Numbered from the stretch's first letter, positions 30,812-40,147 are shown. The stretch is 64,000 nucleotides of DNA from Marinobacterium litorale DSM 23545 (GCF_000428985.1 NZ_AUAZ01000017.1:36275-100274), one strand, 5' to 3'. Notes: generated from the letters alone by a model not told the origin. A program made the numbers and translations.

Positions 30812-30879
30812 CTAAGTTGGATACTGAATCCGATACCGCTTACAGGATACGAGTTTGAAGATGTAAATCTGTAAAACTC
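30785..30879 (-). ncRNA. Predicted small RNA in the phage control region
   Basis: A transcript of about 95 nt bounded by a strong sigma70-type promoter and a strong intrinsic terminator, with no open frame of note. It begins with a structured arm: CGAGTTT (30874-30880 on the minus strand) pairs with AAACTCG (30850-30856), enclosing an AGAT/ATCT stem. The middle contains two GTATCC/GGTATC-like segments. Possible roles: antisense or trans-acting control of late or lysogeny genes, comparable in principle to RNA-based immunity of phage P4. Confidence 0.65.
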
Positions 30880-30885
30880 GAGGTC

Positions 30886-30913
30886 AGTATATAATTTAAA
30901 AAACCGACGTCAA
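30886..30913 (-). promoter_or_regulatory. Leftward sigma70 promoter of the predicted sRNA
   Basis: On the minus strand: -35 TTGACG (30908-30913), 16-base spacer, -10 TATACT (30886-30891). One mismatch to consensus in each box. Start expected near 30879. Confidence 0.82.
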
Positions 30914-30969
30914 TATTTTTTACATACTTACTCCAAATAAAACTATGGTGGGATTTAGTATATAAAGCC

Positions 30970-30981
30970 TATAAACTAAAC
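30970..30981 (+). promoter_or_regulatory. Late promoter-like motif TATAAACTAAAC
   Basis: Lies 28 bases before the first late gene and recurs with one change (TTTAAACTAAAC) at 33477-33488 before the next late group. Could be a phage-specific promoter element; no -35 box is present. Confidence 0.4.
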
Positions 30982-31009
30982 ACCATTAAAGTGGTTGGAG
31001 TCAATTTTA

Positions 31010-31711
31010 ATGAGTGGACTTTTAACGGCTGAACAGTTCCGTAAAGCATTACCCCCTCAAGTAAAGAAGTCAGTAAACCAAGAACTCATTGATAAGGTAA
31101 ACCAGACAATCAGTGATCCCGCATTCCGTGAGGTATATCGGGATAACCTGTTGGGTTACGCCAATGTGATGAGTAAAGGTAAGTTCAAGATCCAGAGTTA
31201 TCTGGATGCGGTTCGGTATGTTAGTTATAAGCTACTCGGTGATTCAAATATTGTCGCCTATACCAAAACCTTTCCGGATAAGTATCAGGATTTTATTACC
31301 CGTGGTGTGGACTCAAAGGATATCGCCTCCTATGTGACGGCGTATAACAAATCCAAACTGGTGAACCTGATCTATGAACAGAGTCTGGTACCCAGTTGGG
31401 TATTGAACCAGGACCTTTATCAGAAGGCTCTGAATGTTCAGGCTGAACTTATGATCACGGCACAGTCGGAAAAAGTACGTACTGATGCGGCTAACTCTAT
31501 TTTGACGCATTTGAAGATGCCGGAGACACAGAAGGTAGAACTGGAGGTGGGTATGAAAGAGGACTCCACCATTCAGGCCCTGCGTGAATCGACTGCTGAG
31601 CTGGTACGGCAACAGCGGCTGATGATGCAGTCCGGTGCTATGGATGCTCAAGAAGTTGCGCATACCAAGCTGGCCATTGAAGGGGAGTTCAGAGAGGTGG
31701 GTAATGAGTGA
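31010..31711 (+). CDS. N4 gp69-like protein, putative small terminase
   Basis: 233 residues from ATG 31010 (MSGLLTAEQFRKALPPQ; GGAG 9 bases upstream); a TTG at 30995 would add five residues. Helical throughout (DAVRYVSYKLLGDSNIVAYT; ELMITAQSEKVRTDAANSIL) with a Gln/Arg-rich C-terminus (AELVRQQRLMMQSG). Position directly before the large terminase suggests the small subunit, which in N4-like phages corresponds to gp69. Assignment rests on order, not on motif. Confidence 0.7.
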   Translation: MSGLLTAEQFRKALPPQVKKSVNQELIDKVNQTISDPAFREVYRDNLLGYANVMSKGKFKIQSYLDAVRYVSYKLLGDSNIVAYTKTFPDKYQDFITRGVDSKDIASYVTAYNKSKLVNLIYEQSLVPSWVLNQDLYQKALNVQAELMITAQSEKVRTDAANSILTHLKMPETQKVELEVGMKEDSTIQALRESTAELVRQQRLMMQSGAMDAQEVAHTKLAIEGEFREVGNE

Positions 31712-31865
31712 TTTGACTCAAGGTGCCATCGTCTTCTTCTGTATGACCGGTGGCTTACTGTTTTTGGTACTGCTGGTTCTGGCTGCGCTTGCTCTATTGG
31801 CGGCGTTTGATGATTACGATGATCCAGATGAGGAGCCAGGTGATGAGCAGCCTATCCGTTCATGA
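31704..31865 (+). CDS. Small single-pass membrane protein
   Basis: 53 residues (MSDLTQGAIVFF) with one long hydrophobic helix (GGLLFLVLLVLAALALLAAF) and a very acidic tail (DDYDDPDEEPGDE). GAGG 7 bases upstream; overlaps genes on both sides. Too short for a typical holin but of that character. Function unknown. Confidence 0.6.
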   Translation: MSDLTQGAIVFFCMTGGLLFLVLLVLAALALLAAFDDYDDPDEEPGDEQPIRS

Positions 31866-33468
31866 CGTAATCGAAGATGCCCTGGGAGGAGCCAAAAAGG
31901 TAGAGGACTACCTTAACTCCACCAGCTATACGGTCGATCCTTATTACGTACCCAGTGAGTTCGCCCTTGAGTTTGTAACCTTTATCAAGATGGTGAACGG
32001 GGCGGATGGTGAGGAGAACCTGACACCACTGGTTCATTACCACATGCTGGATACCCTGACACGGGGCGGCCGGCGCATCGCTAACCTCTGCCACCGAGGT
32101 ATCGCTAAAACCACAGTAATGGGTGAATACCTGTTCCTGTATATCGCTACCTATGGGGAAATTCCAGGGTTCGGTAAGGTTGACCTGGCTCTATACGTAT
32201 CGGATTCCATCGAAAACGGTGTGAAGAACATGCGTAAGAACTTGGAGTATCGCTGGGAGAACTCCGAGTTTCTGAAGCAGTATGTGCCACTCGCTAAATT
32301 TACGGATATCCGCTGGGAATTCCGTAATGCTGATGGAAATACCCTAATCATAAAAGGTTATGGAGCAAAAACGGGTGTGCGTGGTGCCAAGGAGATGGGT
32401 AAACGCCCCCAGCTGGCGGTCCTTGATGACCTGATCAGTGATGAGGACGCTCGATCTGCGACGGTTATATCAGCGGTAGAGGATACCGTTTATAAGGCGG
32501 TGAACTACGCGCTGCATCCTAAGAAGAACCTGATTATTTGGTCGGGTACCCCCTTTAACGCGAAAGATCCGCTGTATAAGGCGGTGGAATCTGGTGCATG
32601 GGATGTGAACGTGTTCCCGGTGTGTGAGAAATTTCCCTGTGATCGTAAGGATTTCAAGGGCTCATGGCCGGATCGTTTCACCTATGACTACGTGATGGAG
32701 CAGTACACGGATGCTGTTAAGCTCGGCAAGGTAGATACCTTCAACCAAGAGCTTATGTTGCGGATCATGAGCGATGATGATCGCCTGATTCAGGACCATG
32801 ATATCCAATGGTACCGCCGCAGCCTCGTTTTAGATCAGCGTTCCCGGTTCAACTTCTATATCACGACTGACTTTGCCACCAGTGAGAAGACCAGTGCGGA
32901 CTTTTCGGTTATTTCAGTGTGGGCCTATAACCATAACGGGGATTGGTTGTGGGTAGATGGGGTGTGTAAGCGCCAGTTGATGGACAAGAACATGAATGAT
33001 CTGTTCAGACTGGCTCAGGAATACCGACCGCAGTCGGTAGGGGTGGAAGTGACGGGACAGCAGGCCGGTTTTGTGGCCTGGATCCAGAATGAGATGCTCT
33101 CGCGTAACATCTACTTCAATCTGGCGTCGGAGGGGAATGATAGCAAGGCAGGTATTCGACCCAACACCAATAAAATGGTGCGGTTTAATACCATGGTGCC
33201 GATGTTTAAGGCGAAGAAGATGTTCTTCCCTGAGGAGTTAAAGAATACACCGGAAATGATAGAGGCAATTGATGAGTTGTCTCTGGCTTCTCCGGGCGGT
33301 TTTAAAAGCAAACACGACGATTTTATCGATACTATTTCCATGTTGAGTAGTTTAAATGCGTGGAAACCGTCTGAAATCGCTAATTTGCTCCAAATAGACC
33401 AGAAAGAATATTGGGAGTTGGATGTGGAGGATGAACCAGTTTCCAGAATAAACTCCTATATTGTTTAA
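31843..33468 (+). CDS. Terminase large subunit (N4 gp68-like)
   Basis: 541 residues from ATG 31843 (MSSLSVHDVIED; AGGAG 8 bases upstream). ATPase part: Walker A-like CHRGIAKTTVMGEYLF, Walker B PQLAVLDDLISDEDAR and coupling LIIWSGTPFNAKDP. Nuclease part: FYITTDFATSEKTSADFSVI (first metal Asp), SVGVEVTGQQAGFVAW and SKHDDFIDTISM (third acidic site). It packages phage DNA into the prohead through the portal. Intact. Confidence 0.93.
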   Translation: MSSLSVHDVIEDALGGAKKVEDYLNSTSYTVDPYYVPSEFALEFVTFIKMVNGADGEENLTPLVHYHMLDTLTRGGRRIANLCHRGIAKTTVMGEYLFLYIATYGEIPGFGKVDLALYVSDSIENGVKNMRKNLEYRWENSEFLKQYVPLAKFTDIRWEFRNADGNTLIIKGYGAKTGVRGAKEMGKRPQLAVLDDLISDEDARSATVISAVEDTVYKAVNYALHPKKNLIIWSGTPFNAKDPLYKAVESGAWDVNVFPVCEKFPCDRKDFKGSWPDRFTYDYVMEQYTDAVKLGKVDTFNQELMLRIMSDDDRLIQDHDIQWYRRSLVLDQRSRFNFYITTDFATSEKTSADFSVISVWAYNHNGDWLWVDGVCKRQLMDKNMNDLFRLAQEYRPQSVGVEVTGQQAGFVAWIQNEMLSRNIYFNLASEGNDSKAGIRPNTNKMVRFNTMVPMFKAKKMFFPEELKNTPEMIEAIDELSLASPGGFKSKHDDFIDTISMLSSLNAWKPSEIANLLQIDQKEYWELDVEDEPVSRINSYIV

Positions 33469-33476
33469 AAGCTATC

Positions 33477-33488
33477 CTTTAAACTAAA
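33477..33488 (+). promoter_or_regulatory. Late motif copy TTTAAACTAAAC
   Basis: 11 of 12 bases match the motif at 30970-30981. It lies just after the terminase stop and directly before a terminator, so could restart transcription or be part of a processing site. Confidence 0.35.
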
Positions 33489-33516
33489 CCCCGATAAATA
33501 ACCATCGGGGTTTTTT
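33489..33516 (+). terminator. Intrinsic terminator abutting the next start codon
   Basis: CCCCGAT-(8 nt)-ATCGGGG followed by six T, which end at the ATG of 33517. The only Shine-Dalgarno-like G run is inside the stem, so folding should also hide the ribosome site. Confidence 0.85.
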
Positions 33517-34224
33517 ATGCTCTTGTCAGATATTTTCAGTCACCTTACTGAAGGTGAACTTTCTCAATATTTCTTCGGTACTGGTGAAAATGGGCAGATT
33601 GATCCGGCTGATTACCCGAAGATTATTTCTCAGATTAACCTTGGACTTACCAACCTCCATACGCGGCTTCCTTTGAAGCAGCAGGAGGTTATTGTTGATC
33701 AGCAGGTTGGTAATTCGATATATACGCTGCACTCAGATTTTGCTGTCAGTAATACTGGCTCAACTGAACCGGTTAAGTACATTATTGACACAGCAGATGA
33801 ACCGTTTGAGGACAATATACTGGTCATTGAACGCGTCTATATGGAGGATGGGACTAAGCTACCTCTAAATGACGCTGATTCCGCTATGGCTGTATATACA
33901 CCTAAATACAATGTTATCCAGATTCCTTTCGAAACTATTGGCTCTGCAGTGTCAATCATATATAGAGCCGATCACCCGCGTATTCCAACCGATATTGCAG
34001 ACCCTACAACCTTTGAGGTTGACCTTTCGTTTGCTTATTTGGAGCCGCTGCTTTACTACGTGGGTTCACGTATTACCGGTAGTTTTCAAAACCAGGAAGC
34101 CGTTCAAAACTCTGGATTCCTTTACTCAAAATACGAGAAGGCACTTCTGGATATTCAAAACAGCAACCTACTTCAGAATGAAACCATCAACAATACTAAA
34201 TTGGAGATGCGCGGGTGGGTTTAA
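33517..34224 (+). CDS. N4 gp67-like neck/tail connector protein
   Basis: 235 residues. MLLSDIFSHLTEGELSQYFF and INLGLTNLHTRLPLKQQEV, beta-rich middle (GNSIYTLHSDFAVS; NVIQIPFETIGSAVSIIYRA) and helical end (LEPLLYYVGSRITGSF, YEKALLDIQ). Its place after the terminase and before the fibres matches N4 gp67, a structural connector protein. No Shine-Dalgarno outside the terminator stem. Confidence 0.72.
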   Translation: MLLSDIFSHLTEGELSQYFFGTGENGQIDPADYPKIISQINLGLTNLHTRLPLKQQEVIVDQQVGNSIYTLHSDFAVSNTGSTEPVKYIIDTADEPFEDNILVIERVYMEDGTKLPLNDADSAMAVYTPKYNVIQIPFETIGSAVSIIYRADHPRIPTDIADPTTFEVDLSFAYLEPLLYYVGSRITGSFQNQEAVQNSGFLYSKYEKALLDIQNSNLLQNETINNTKLEMRGWV

Positions 34225-37200
34225 AATCCAGTTTTGAGAGTAAAACAGCTCTCACAGATAAGTTTTTTAGAAGTCTTGTAGATAATATCCAACTGATAAT
34301 TGATAACATTGACGTTATTCAAGCAGTCGATGGTGCTCTATTAGACAGTCTTAAACGCATTTATGGCGATTTAAGTAGCGAGCCTACGACTCGTGTTGAT
34401 GGTAGCCCGATTCAAAATGGGGATGTGTACTACAACACAACTGATTCAACACTGTATATACACACTAATAGTACATGGGGCCGGTATGACCTTATCGGTA
34501 TTACCCAGGAAGTTATCGATTCCATTTCTGCTTCTGAGGCTGCAGCTGAACAAGCGTATTTGGATACGTCAGCATTATTAACCTCTATTAATGCTCTAGC
34601 CTCTCAAGTTAGTACAGACAAAGCTGCTGTTTCTACTGATCGCCTATCGGTTGAAGCCAGTGCCACTCAAGTTGGGACTGATGCAACTGCGGTTAGTACT
34701 GCAAAAACGGCGGTTGAGGCTAATTTGGTATCAGTAATAGCTGCACTGGATACCATCACAGCCGCTCAGGCCAACGTACAATCTTTGGAGGAATCTGCTA
34801 GTAATAGCGCTTCATTGGCTCAATCTATGGCTACCCAAGTGGCCACAGATAAGGCAACGGTAGAGGCAGCTCGTACTTCGGTTGCAGCTGATAAGGTGAG
34901 CGTTGAAGCAGCAGAGCTAACTGTGTCAGCTGATCGAGCTGAAGTTGAGACTCTAACCTTGCAGGTTACAGCGGATGCGGCTCAGGTTGCTGCAGACGCT
35001 ATTCAAGTAGCCTCAGATAAAGCCTCTGCCGAGGCAGCTGCGAGCCAGGTACAGACCACAAGCGTAAATGTTGACGCTACTAAAACCGTCATTGACGACC
35101 TGTATACGGACATGCAGGGTATACAGGTTGATTCGGCAGCCCATGAAAGTATGGCAGCAGAGTGGGCTGAACATGCGGTTGATATAGAAATCACAGGGTA
35201 CCCTGGCAGTTATTCAGCACTTCACCACGCCCAAAAAGCGGCAGATGAGCATGCTCAGGTAGTCACACTGAGTGCTCAAGTAACCAGTGATGCCACTACG
35301 GTATCTGCCGCTAAAAGCGAAGTTCAGGCTCATGCAGCGCAAATTACTTTAGATGCAGCAACCGTTGCTTCAGATCGAATAGCTGTAGAAGGGGATGCAG
35401 CAACCGTTGCTGCCGATAAAGCAGCAGTTAATGCAGATAGGGTTGCTGTGGACTCTGCAGCTCAAGCTGTTGCGAATGATCGCACAGCTGTTGAAACCTT
35501 CGCCCTCAATGCTGCTAGTTCAGCTACAGCTGCTTCAGATCATGCAAATAATGCCGCTGCGTCTGAAAGTACAGTTATGTTACTGGCTCAACAGGTGTCT
35601 GATGACACTGACCAAGTAGTATTGGATGCTGCACAGGTCGCCTCTGATAGAACTGCAGTTGAAACAGCCCAATCAACAATTGCCAGTTATGTAACCGATT
35701 CAGAAACCGCTAGAGATCAGGCGGTAACTGCCAAAACTGCCGCTGAACAGGCGCGTGACGAGGCTCAGCAAGCAGCAGCTGGCCTGACTAATGGTATGGC
35801 AATGGCGGGTGATTGGGATGCCTCACCCGGTAATCTACCACCATCCCCTCCAGAAGGCTCAGTTATTTATCGTATTGCGGTCGCCGGTACTTTGGGTGGC
35901 ACGTATTACAAAACAGATGACCTCCTGGTGTATAACCCTGTAAGTCTGGGTTGGTTCAGAGTAGGCAGCTCAGATGCAGATATTTATCTGGAAGATATAT
36001 TGGATGCTGGTAGTGCAGCCTCTGCATCAATTACTGACTTTGAACCGAGTGGTTCATTAAATTCTCACGAGGCAGATCCTGACCCACATCCTCAGTATGA
36101 GCAAAGAGCCAATTTAGGCACGGCAGCAACTAAAAATACCCCAGTTACAGGTAATGCCAGTGCCACTGAAGTAGTACTGGGTAATGACAGCCGTCTGTCC
36201 GATGCTCGCGCACCAACCACGCATAACCATGACGACGTGTATTACACCGAGTCCGAAGTTAACTCACTGCTGACTGGAAAGGTTGATAACAGTCGAGTCC
36301 TGACCGATGTGCCGGCCGGTGCGGTGTTTACGGACACGCTGTATGACGATACGGCTCTACAGGATCAGATCGCCGGTAAAGCCAACAGTACGCACAATCA
36401 TGTCCTGAGTCAGATTATCGATGCTGGAACCGCAGCGGCGTCGGATGTGACTGATTTTGCAACCGCTGCTCAAGGTGGTAAAGCGGATACCGCATTGCAG
36501 GCAGGCGATGTGGGAACGGCAGCCAGTCGCGATGTAGCAGAGACAGGTAACGCTTCAGCCGCTCAGGTGGTGTTGGGCAACGATTCGCGTCTCTCTGATG
36601 CTCGAGCCCCGACCGCTCACACGCACGATGATCTGTATTACACGGAAGCCGAAACCAACGCGTTACTTAATGGAAAGGTTAACAATGAACGCGTACTGAC
36701 GGATGTTCCGGCTAGCGCTGTGTTTACCGATACCGTCTATGACGATACAGCAATTCAAGCGTCGATCAGCAGCTTGCAAACAGATGTTGCTGGAAAAGCG
36801 TCAACGGGGCACGTACACGTGCTTTCTGATGTTTCTGATGCGGGAACAGCTGCAAGCAAAAACGTCGCTGAGACGGGCGATGCAAGCGCGACAGAAGTGG
36901 TACTTGGGAACGATTCACGGCTGAGCGATGCACGAAATCCAACGGCCCATACACATGATGATCGCTACTATACCGAAGCCGAAGTAAATTCACTGTTGGC
37001 TGGTAAAGTTGATGACGCCCAAGTTCAAACTAATGTACCTGTTGGGGCGGTGTTTACCGATACTGTTTATGATGACACCTCGTTACAAGCTGAGGTAGCT
37101 GGTAAAGCAGCATCGGTTCACACACACTCCCTCAATCAGGTAACTGATGCCGGATCTGCTGCAAGCCGTGACGTACCAGGAACTGGTGATGCCTTATCTA

Positions 37201-38084
37201 CTCAAGTGGTATTAGGTAACGATTCACGCTTAACGGATCCTCGTGTGCCTACCACGCATGCCCATGATGATCTCTATTACACAGAGGGTGAAGTTGACGC
37301 TTTACTCGCCAGTAAAGTAAACACCACCCAAGTACTAACCGATGTCCCAGCCGGTGCCGTATTCACAGATACGATATTTGATGATTCAGCTATTTGGGCC
37401 GAGTTAACTGCGTTAGGCGAGTCATCAGGAGGAGCCGGATTTGAGTATGTGTTTAAAGTAGCGAACGCCACCGTTACTGCTTCTCAGTATGTGATTGCAG
37501 ATACCACAGCAGGGGCTTTCACTATTACACTACCAGCGTCGCCAGGTGCTGGTGATACAGTAATTCTGGCGTGTGATAAAACCAGCTGGGCGACAAATAA
37601 TCTGACTGTGGATCGCAACGGTGAAACCATTGATGGAGTAGCCCAAAATGCTACGCTGTCAGATAACAATATCCAGGTTAAATACGTTTATGACGGAACG
37701 ACCTGGCGAGGGTTTGTTGGGTATTTATCAACATTCGCAGCACCTCAACAACCTTTATTACAAGGACCTTCTTCGTCACTTGAAGATGAAGTAGTCACAT
37801 TCCAGATCGTTAACTACAACCCGTATCTGGTGTATTACCCGTCTGTTTCTACTGGCTCGGTACAGCAAGTGGCCAATTTACTTCATTGGACGCTACCGAT
37901 TGTAACTGCCGATACGAACGCCACAATTACAGTTGAGGTAACTGAAGTAGGGATCGGTACCACAATAGTTAACGAATCCCTTTTGATCATAAACATAGTC
38001 ATTCCCACAACAGGTGATGACGCTGTGATTATTGACTCAGCCGGGTTTGGTACTTTCTCTTCAAACACAGGGTGGACTGTTTAA
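34215..38084 (+). CDS. Large tail fibre/appendage protein with coiled coil and repeats
   Basis: 1289 residues. The N-terminal about 95 residues (DGALLDSLKRIYGDLSSEPT, RVDGSPIQNGDVYYNTTDS, STWGRYDLIG) are a common virion-anchoring head of phage fibres. Residues about 95-530 form a long Ala/Ser/Val/Asp-rich coiled coil (VATDKATVEAARTSVAADKV-type repeats). A linker (GMAMAGDWDASPGNLPPSPP) precedes four about 100-residue repeats (about 635-1062; LGNDSRLSDAR, HDDxYYTE, VLTDVPAGAVFTDT). The C-terminus is a beta domain (GAFTITLPASPGAGDTVILA). Trimeric host-binding fibre expected. The next gene starts within its stop codon. Confidence 0.85.
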   Translation: MGLKSSFESKTALTDKFFRSLVDNIQLIIDNIDVIQAVDGALLDSLKRIYGDLSSEPTTRVDGSPIQNGDVYYNTTDSTLYIHTNSTWGRYDLIGITQEVIDSISASEAAAEQAYLDTSALLTSINALASQVSTDKAAVSTDRLSVEASATQVGTDATAVSTAKTAVEANLVSVIAALDTITAAQANVQSLEESASNSASLAQSMATQVATDKATVEAARTSVAADKVSVEAAELTVSADRAEVETLTLQVTADAAQVAADAIQVASDKASAEAAASQVQTTSVNVDATKTVIDDLYTDMQGIQVDSAAHESMAAEWAEHAVDIEITGYPGSYSALHHAQKAADEHAQVVTLSAQVTSDATTVSAAKSEVQAHAAQITLDAATVASDRIAVEGDAATVAADKAAVNADRVAVDSAAQAVANDRTAVETFALNAASSATAASDHANNAAASESTVMLLAQQVSDDTDQVVLDAAQVASDRTAVETAQSTIASYVTDSETARDQAVTAKTAAEQARDEAQQAAAGLTNGMAMAGDWDASPGNLPPSPPEGSVIYRIAVAGTLGGTYYKTDDLLVYNPVSLGWFRVGSSDADIYLEDILDAGSAASASITDFEPSGSLNSHEADPDPHPQYEQRANLGTAATKNTPVTGNASATEVVLGNDSRLSDARAPTTHNHDDVYYTESEVNSLLTGKVDNSRVLTDVPAGAVFTDTLYDDTALQDQIAGKANSTHNHVLSQIIDAGTAAASDVTDFATAAQGGKADTALQAGDVGTAASRDVAETGNASAAQVVLGNDSRLSDARAPTAHTHDDLYYTEAETNALLNGKVNNERVLTDVPASAVFTDTVYDDTAIQASISSLQTDVAGKASTGHVHVLSDVSDAGTAASKNVAETGDASATEVVLGNDSRLSDARNPTAHTHDDRYYTEAEVNSLLAGKVDDAQVQTNVPVGAVFTDTVYDDTSLQAEVAGKAASVHTHSLNQVTDAGSAASRDVPGTGDALSTQVVLGNDSRLTDPRVPTTHAHDDLYYTEGEVDALLASKVNTTQVLTDVPAGAVFTDTIFDDSAIWAELTALGESSGGAGFEYVFKVANATVTASQYVIADTTAGAFTITLPASPGAGDTVILACDKTSWATNNLTVDRNGETIDGVAQNATLSDNNIQVKYVYDGTTWRGFVGYLSTFAAPQQPLLQGPSSSLEDEVVTFQIVNYNPYLVYYPSVSTGSVQQVANLLHWTLPIVTADTNATITVEVTEVGIGTTIVNESLLIINIVIPTTGDDAVIIDSAGFGTFSSNTGWTV
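36117..37398 (+). repeat. Four tandem coding repeats in the tail fibre
   Basis: Units of about 100 codons starting near 36117, 36511, 36841 and 37149. Shared blocks: VVLGNDSRLSDAR, HDDxYYTE, LLxGKV, VLTDVPAxAVFTDTxYDD. DNA has diverged between copies, so protein function rather than recent duplication keeps them alike. Confidence 0.85.
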
Positions 38085-40147
38085 TGATTGCTAACCAAGA
38101 CAATGCTGAATGGATCAGCGCTATTCAAACACAAGAAGCCGGTGATTCTGATTGGGTGAAGGGGAAGTTGGAGATCACACACACACCTATACCAGTTGAT
38201 AAGACGGGGTGGACTGCAACTGAAATTTATACTAATGAACCATTGGGTACCCTTCTATCTCAAATAGGTACTACAGACTATTACGAGTTAGACCAAGATG
38301 CGACAAAAATACGGCTATCCCAAGACTCAGTAATAGGTACTTTAAAAGGCGGTATTACAGATGTTTCACCTAGTCCTAGAAATCTCACAACGTATTCTGG
38401 TGGGTGGCTATCCCTGGATGGGACAAAACTTTATTTTATGTACGGTACCGGCATTAATGAAATTTCGTTAAATACACCTGGTATATTATCTGATGGGTTT
38501 TCTGGCGGATATACTCAAATAGTTACTTTTAGTAGTGGATCTATTATGTCGGTTTTTCCGAATAAGGATCACACTTCTGTTTATGCCATGGTAAGTGATA
38601 GCAGTGTCTTTTATATTCGAAAATATGAACTAGGAACAGCAGGTGATTTTTCAACACTACCAGCAAGTCCTACTTCATATATGGACCTGACTGGTATTTT
38701 TACAACTGCTCCCAAGTCATTTTGTGTAAGTACTGAAGAAGACTTTATTTATGTTATAGGAAATGGATCTGTACGCTCCATAGTATCTTACTCTTTATCT
38801 ACAGCAGGTGATTTAAGCTCCAATTCGTTTAATTATGAAACCACCATAACTAGCTACACGTATGACTATGCAACACTACTACCAGATGGAATGACTATAG
38901 CTGCTATACAGAGTGGTAATCACTATTTGTATTTGATAAAGGGGGTTGGAGTAAATGATTTTTCCACTGCTACAGTGGAGGCCACAGCTAACTATATAAG
39001 TGAAGAGCAAGACCTTGTTTCTGTAATATATGACTACGCTACAAATAAAGTAATGTTCTCCGGGTATCAAGTTGATAAGTTTTTTACTACTGATGAATTC
39101 TTACATTTAAGTTTTAACAGTAATGCTGTCTTAGATTTTACTATTTCAACAGAAGTAGGTGCAGATTACATATCAGCAGGTGATTTTTCAGGACTTACAG
39201 TTAGCCCAGACGGCACAAGCGCGTATACTATTTCTACAACATATGATCGAGTACATAACCTGTACAATGGTAACGACTTTGATTTTTCATCCTCTTCCAT
39301 GTCCTACGTATCAACATCGTCCTACACACCAAATCCTAAAGGTATATTTGTAAACAACGCAGGCACCCATGCTTATATAGTCGATACATCCTATGACAAA
39401 GTTTTTCATTTTATTCTTTCTGGATGGGGGACAGATTTTCCAACTTCACCAGTTGGTGATGTTTCAGTAAGTAGTCAAGAACCAACCCCCTACTGTGTTT
39501 TTCTCAGTAATGACGGTAAGCATCTATTTGTAGGTGGGGCTACTACGAAGAGATTATATAGGTACAGTCTTACCACTCCATGGTACCCAGAAAATGGCAT
39601 AACATTGGTTGACGATTTCGGGCCGTTTCCTTCAATCATAAAGAATGGTTACCTGTTAGTAGGTGATACCACTATGGTGTTATGCACAGATGATACTTTT
39701 TATCTTTACTCCTTGCCTGCGGTCGCAGATATCAGTAATCCAACTCTAATTAGGTCTGAAACAGTACCTGCCCCTGTAGTAATGAGCCCTAGTGGGGATA
39801 AAAGTATTCGTATGTCTGGTAGTTATATACGAACCTGTGCTTATAGTGAGGCGGCTTGGGGCTATTATTCTGAAAAGTACTCTCACCCCGATACTTCAAA
39901 AATAGCTTACCAAGCACCCCCATCAGGTGAGATAGGCGTAGGTAATAACGGTACCATTGAGAAGTACCTTGCATCCAATTGGCAAGGACACACTCTCCAA
40001 CCTTCTGGAGACATGCTTTCATATTCTGACGAGGTTGAGTTTTCAGACGTTGGTGATACCTACCGGGATGTCACAATTAAAATAAATGGGGACAGCGGCC
40101 AGGAAGTGACCAAAGCTCAACTGAATCTGTGGAAGGCTACAGCATGA
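38084..40147 (+). CDS. Tail-associated beta-propeller-like protein
   Basis: 687 residues from ATG 38084, overlapping the fibre stop as TAATG. After a short virion-linked start (MIANQDNAEWISAIQTQEAG), repeated segments with x-LSxDGTKLYxM and SPDGTSAYTIS patterns (residues about 100-600) recur at about 50-60 residues, as in beta-propellers (YVTN/NHL-like). The C-terminus has a beta motif (YRDVTIKINGDSGQEV). Most likely a receptor-binding or decorating protein. AT-rich compared with other late genes, suggesting separate acquisition. Confidence 0.65.
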   Translation: MIANQDNAEWISAIQTQEAGDSDWVKGKLEITHTPIPVDKTGWTATEIYTNEPLGTLLSQIGTTDYYELDQDATKIRLSQDSVIGTLKGGITDVSPSPRNLTTYSGGWLSLDGTKLYFMYGTGINEISLNTPGILSDGFSGGYTQIVTFSSGSIMSVFPNKDHTSVYAMVSDSSVFYIRKYELGTAGDFSTLPASPTSYMDLTGIFTTAPKSFCVSTEEDFIYVIGNGSVRSIVSYSLSTAGDLSSNSFNYETTITSYTYDYATLLPDGMTIAAIQSGNHYLYLIKGVGVNDFSTATVEATANYISEEQDLVSVIYDYATNKVMFSGYQVDKFFTTDEFLHLSFNSNAVLDFTISTEVGADYISAGDFSGLTVSPDGTSAYTISTTYDRVHNLYNGNDFDFSSSSMSYVSTSSYTPNPKGIFVNNAGTHAYIVDTSYDKVFHFILSGWGTDFPTSPVGDVSVSSQEPTPYCVFLSNDGKHLFVGGATTKRLYRYSLTTPWYPENGITLVDDFGPFPSIIKNGYLLVGDTTMVLCTDDTFYLYSLPAVADISNPTLIRSETVPAPVVMSPSGDKSIRMSGSYIRTCAYSEAAWGYYSEKYSHPDTSKIAYQAPPSGEIGVGNNGTIEKYLASNWQGHTLQPSGDMLSYSDEVEFSDVGDTYRDVTIKINGDSGQEVTKAQLNLWKATA

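Larger units (their letters stand above)
30314..31009. other. Divergent early/late control region
   Basis: About 700 bases without a supported protein gene between the first leftward early gene and the first rightward late gene. From left to right it holds hairpin repeat 3 (30358-30372), an imperfect palindrome GTCCG-GTTCG-CGGAC near 30435-30449, several hundred bases with no clear signal, a leftward terminator (30784-30811), a predicted sRNA, a leftward sigma70 promoter (30886-30913) and an AT-rich stretch with TATAAACTAAAC before the late genes. Likely the regulatory switch and possibly an origin. Confidence 0.7.

Noticed and set aside
30884..30895. Perfect TATAAT on the plus strand as a rightward late promoter
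   Set aside because: No -35 element at 15-19 bases upstream; the same bases are better explained as part of the leftward promoter region.
36117..37398. CRISPR-like or non-coding tandem array
   Set aside because: The repeats are in frame, diverged at DNA level, and encode conserved fibre modules.
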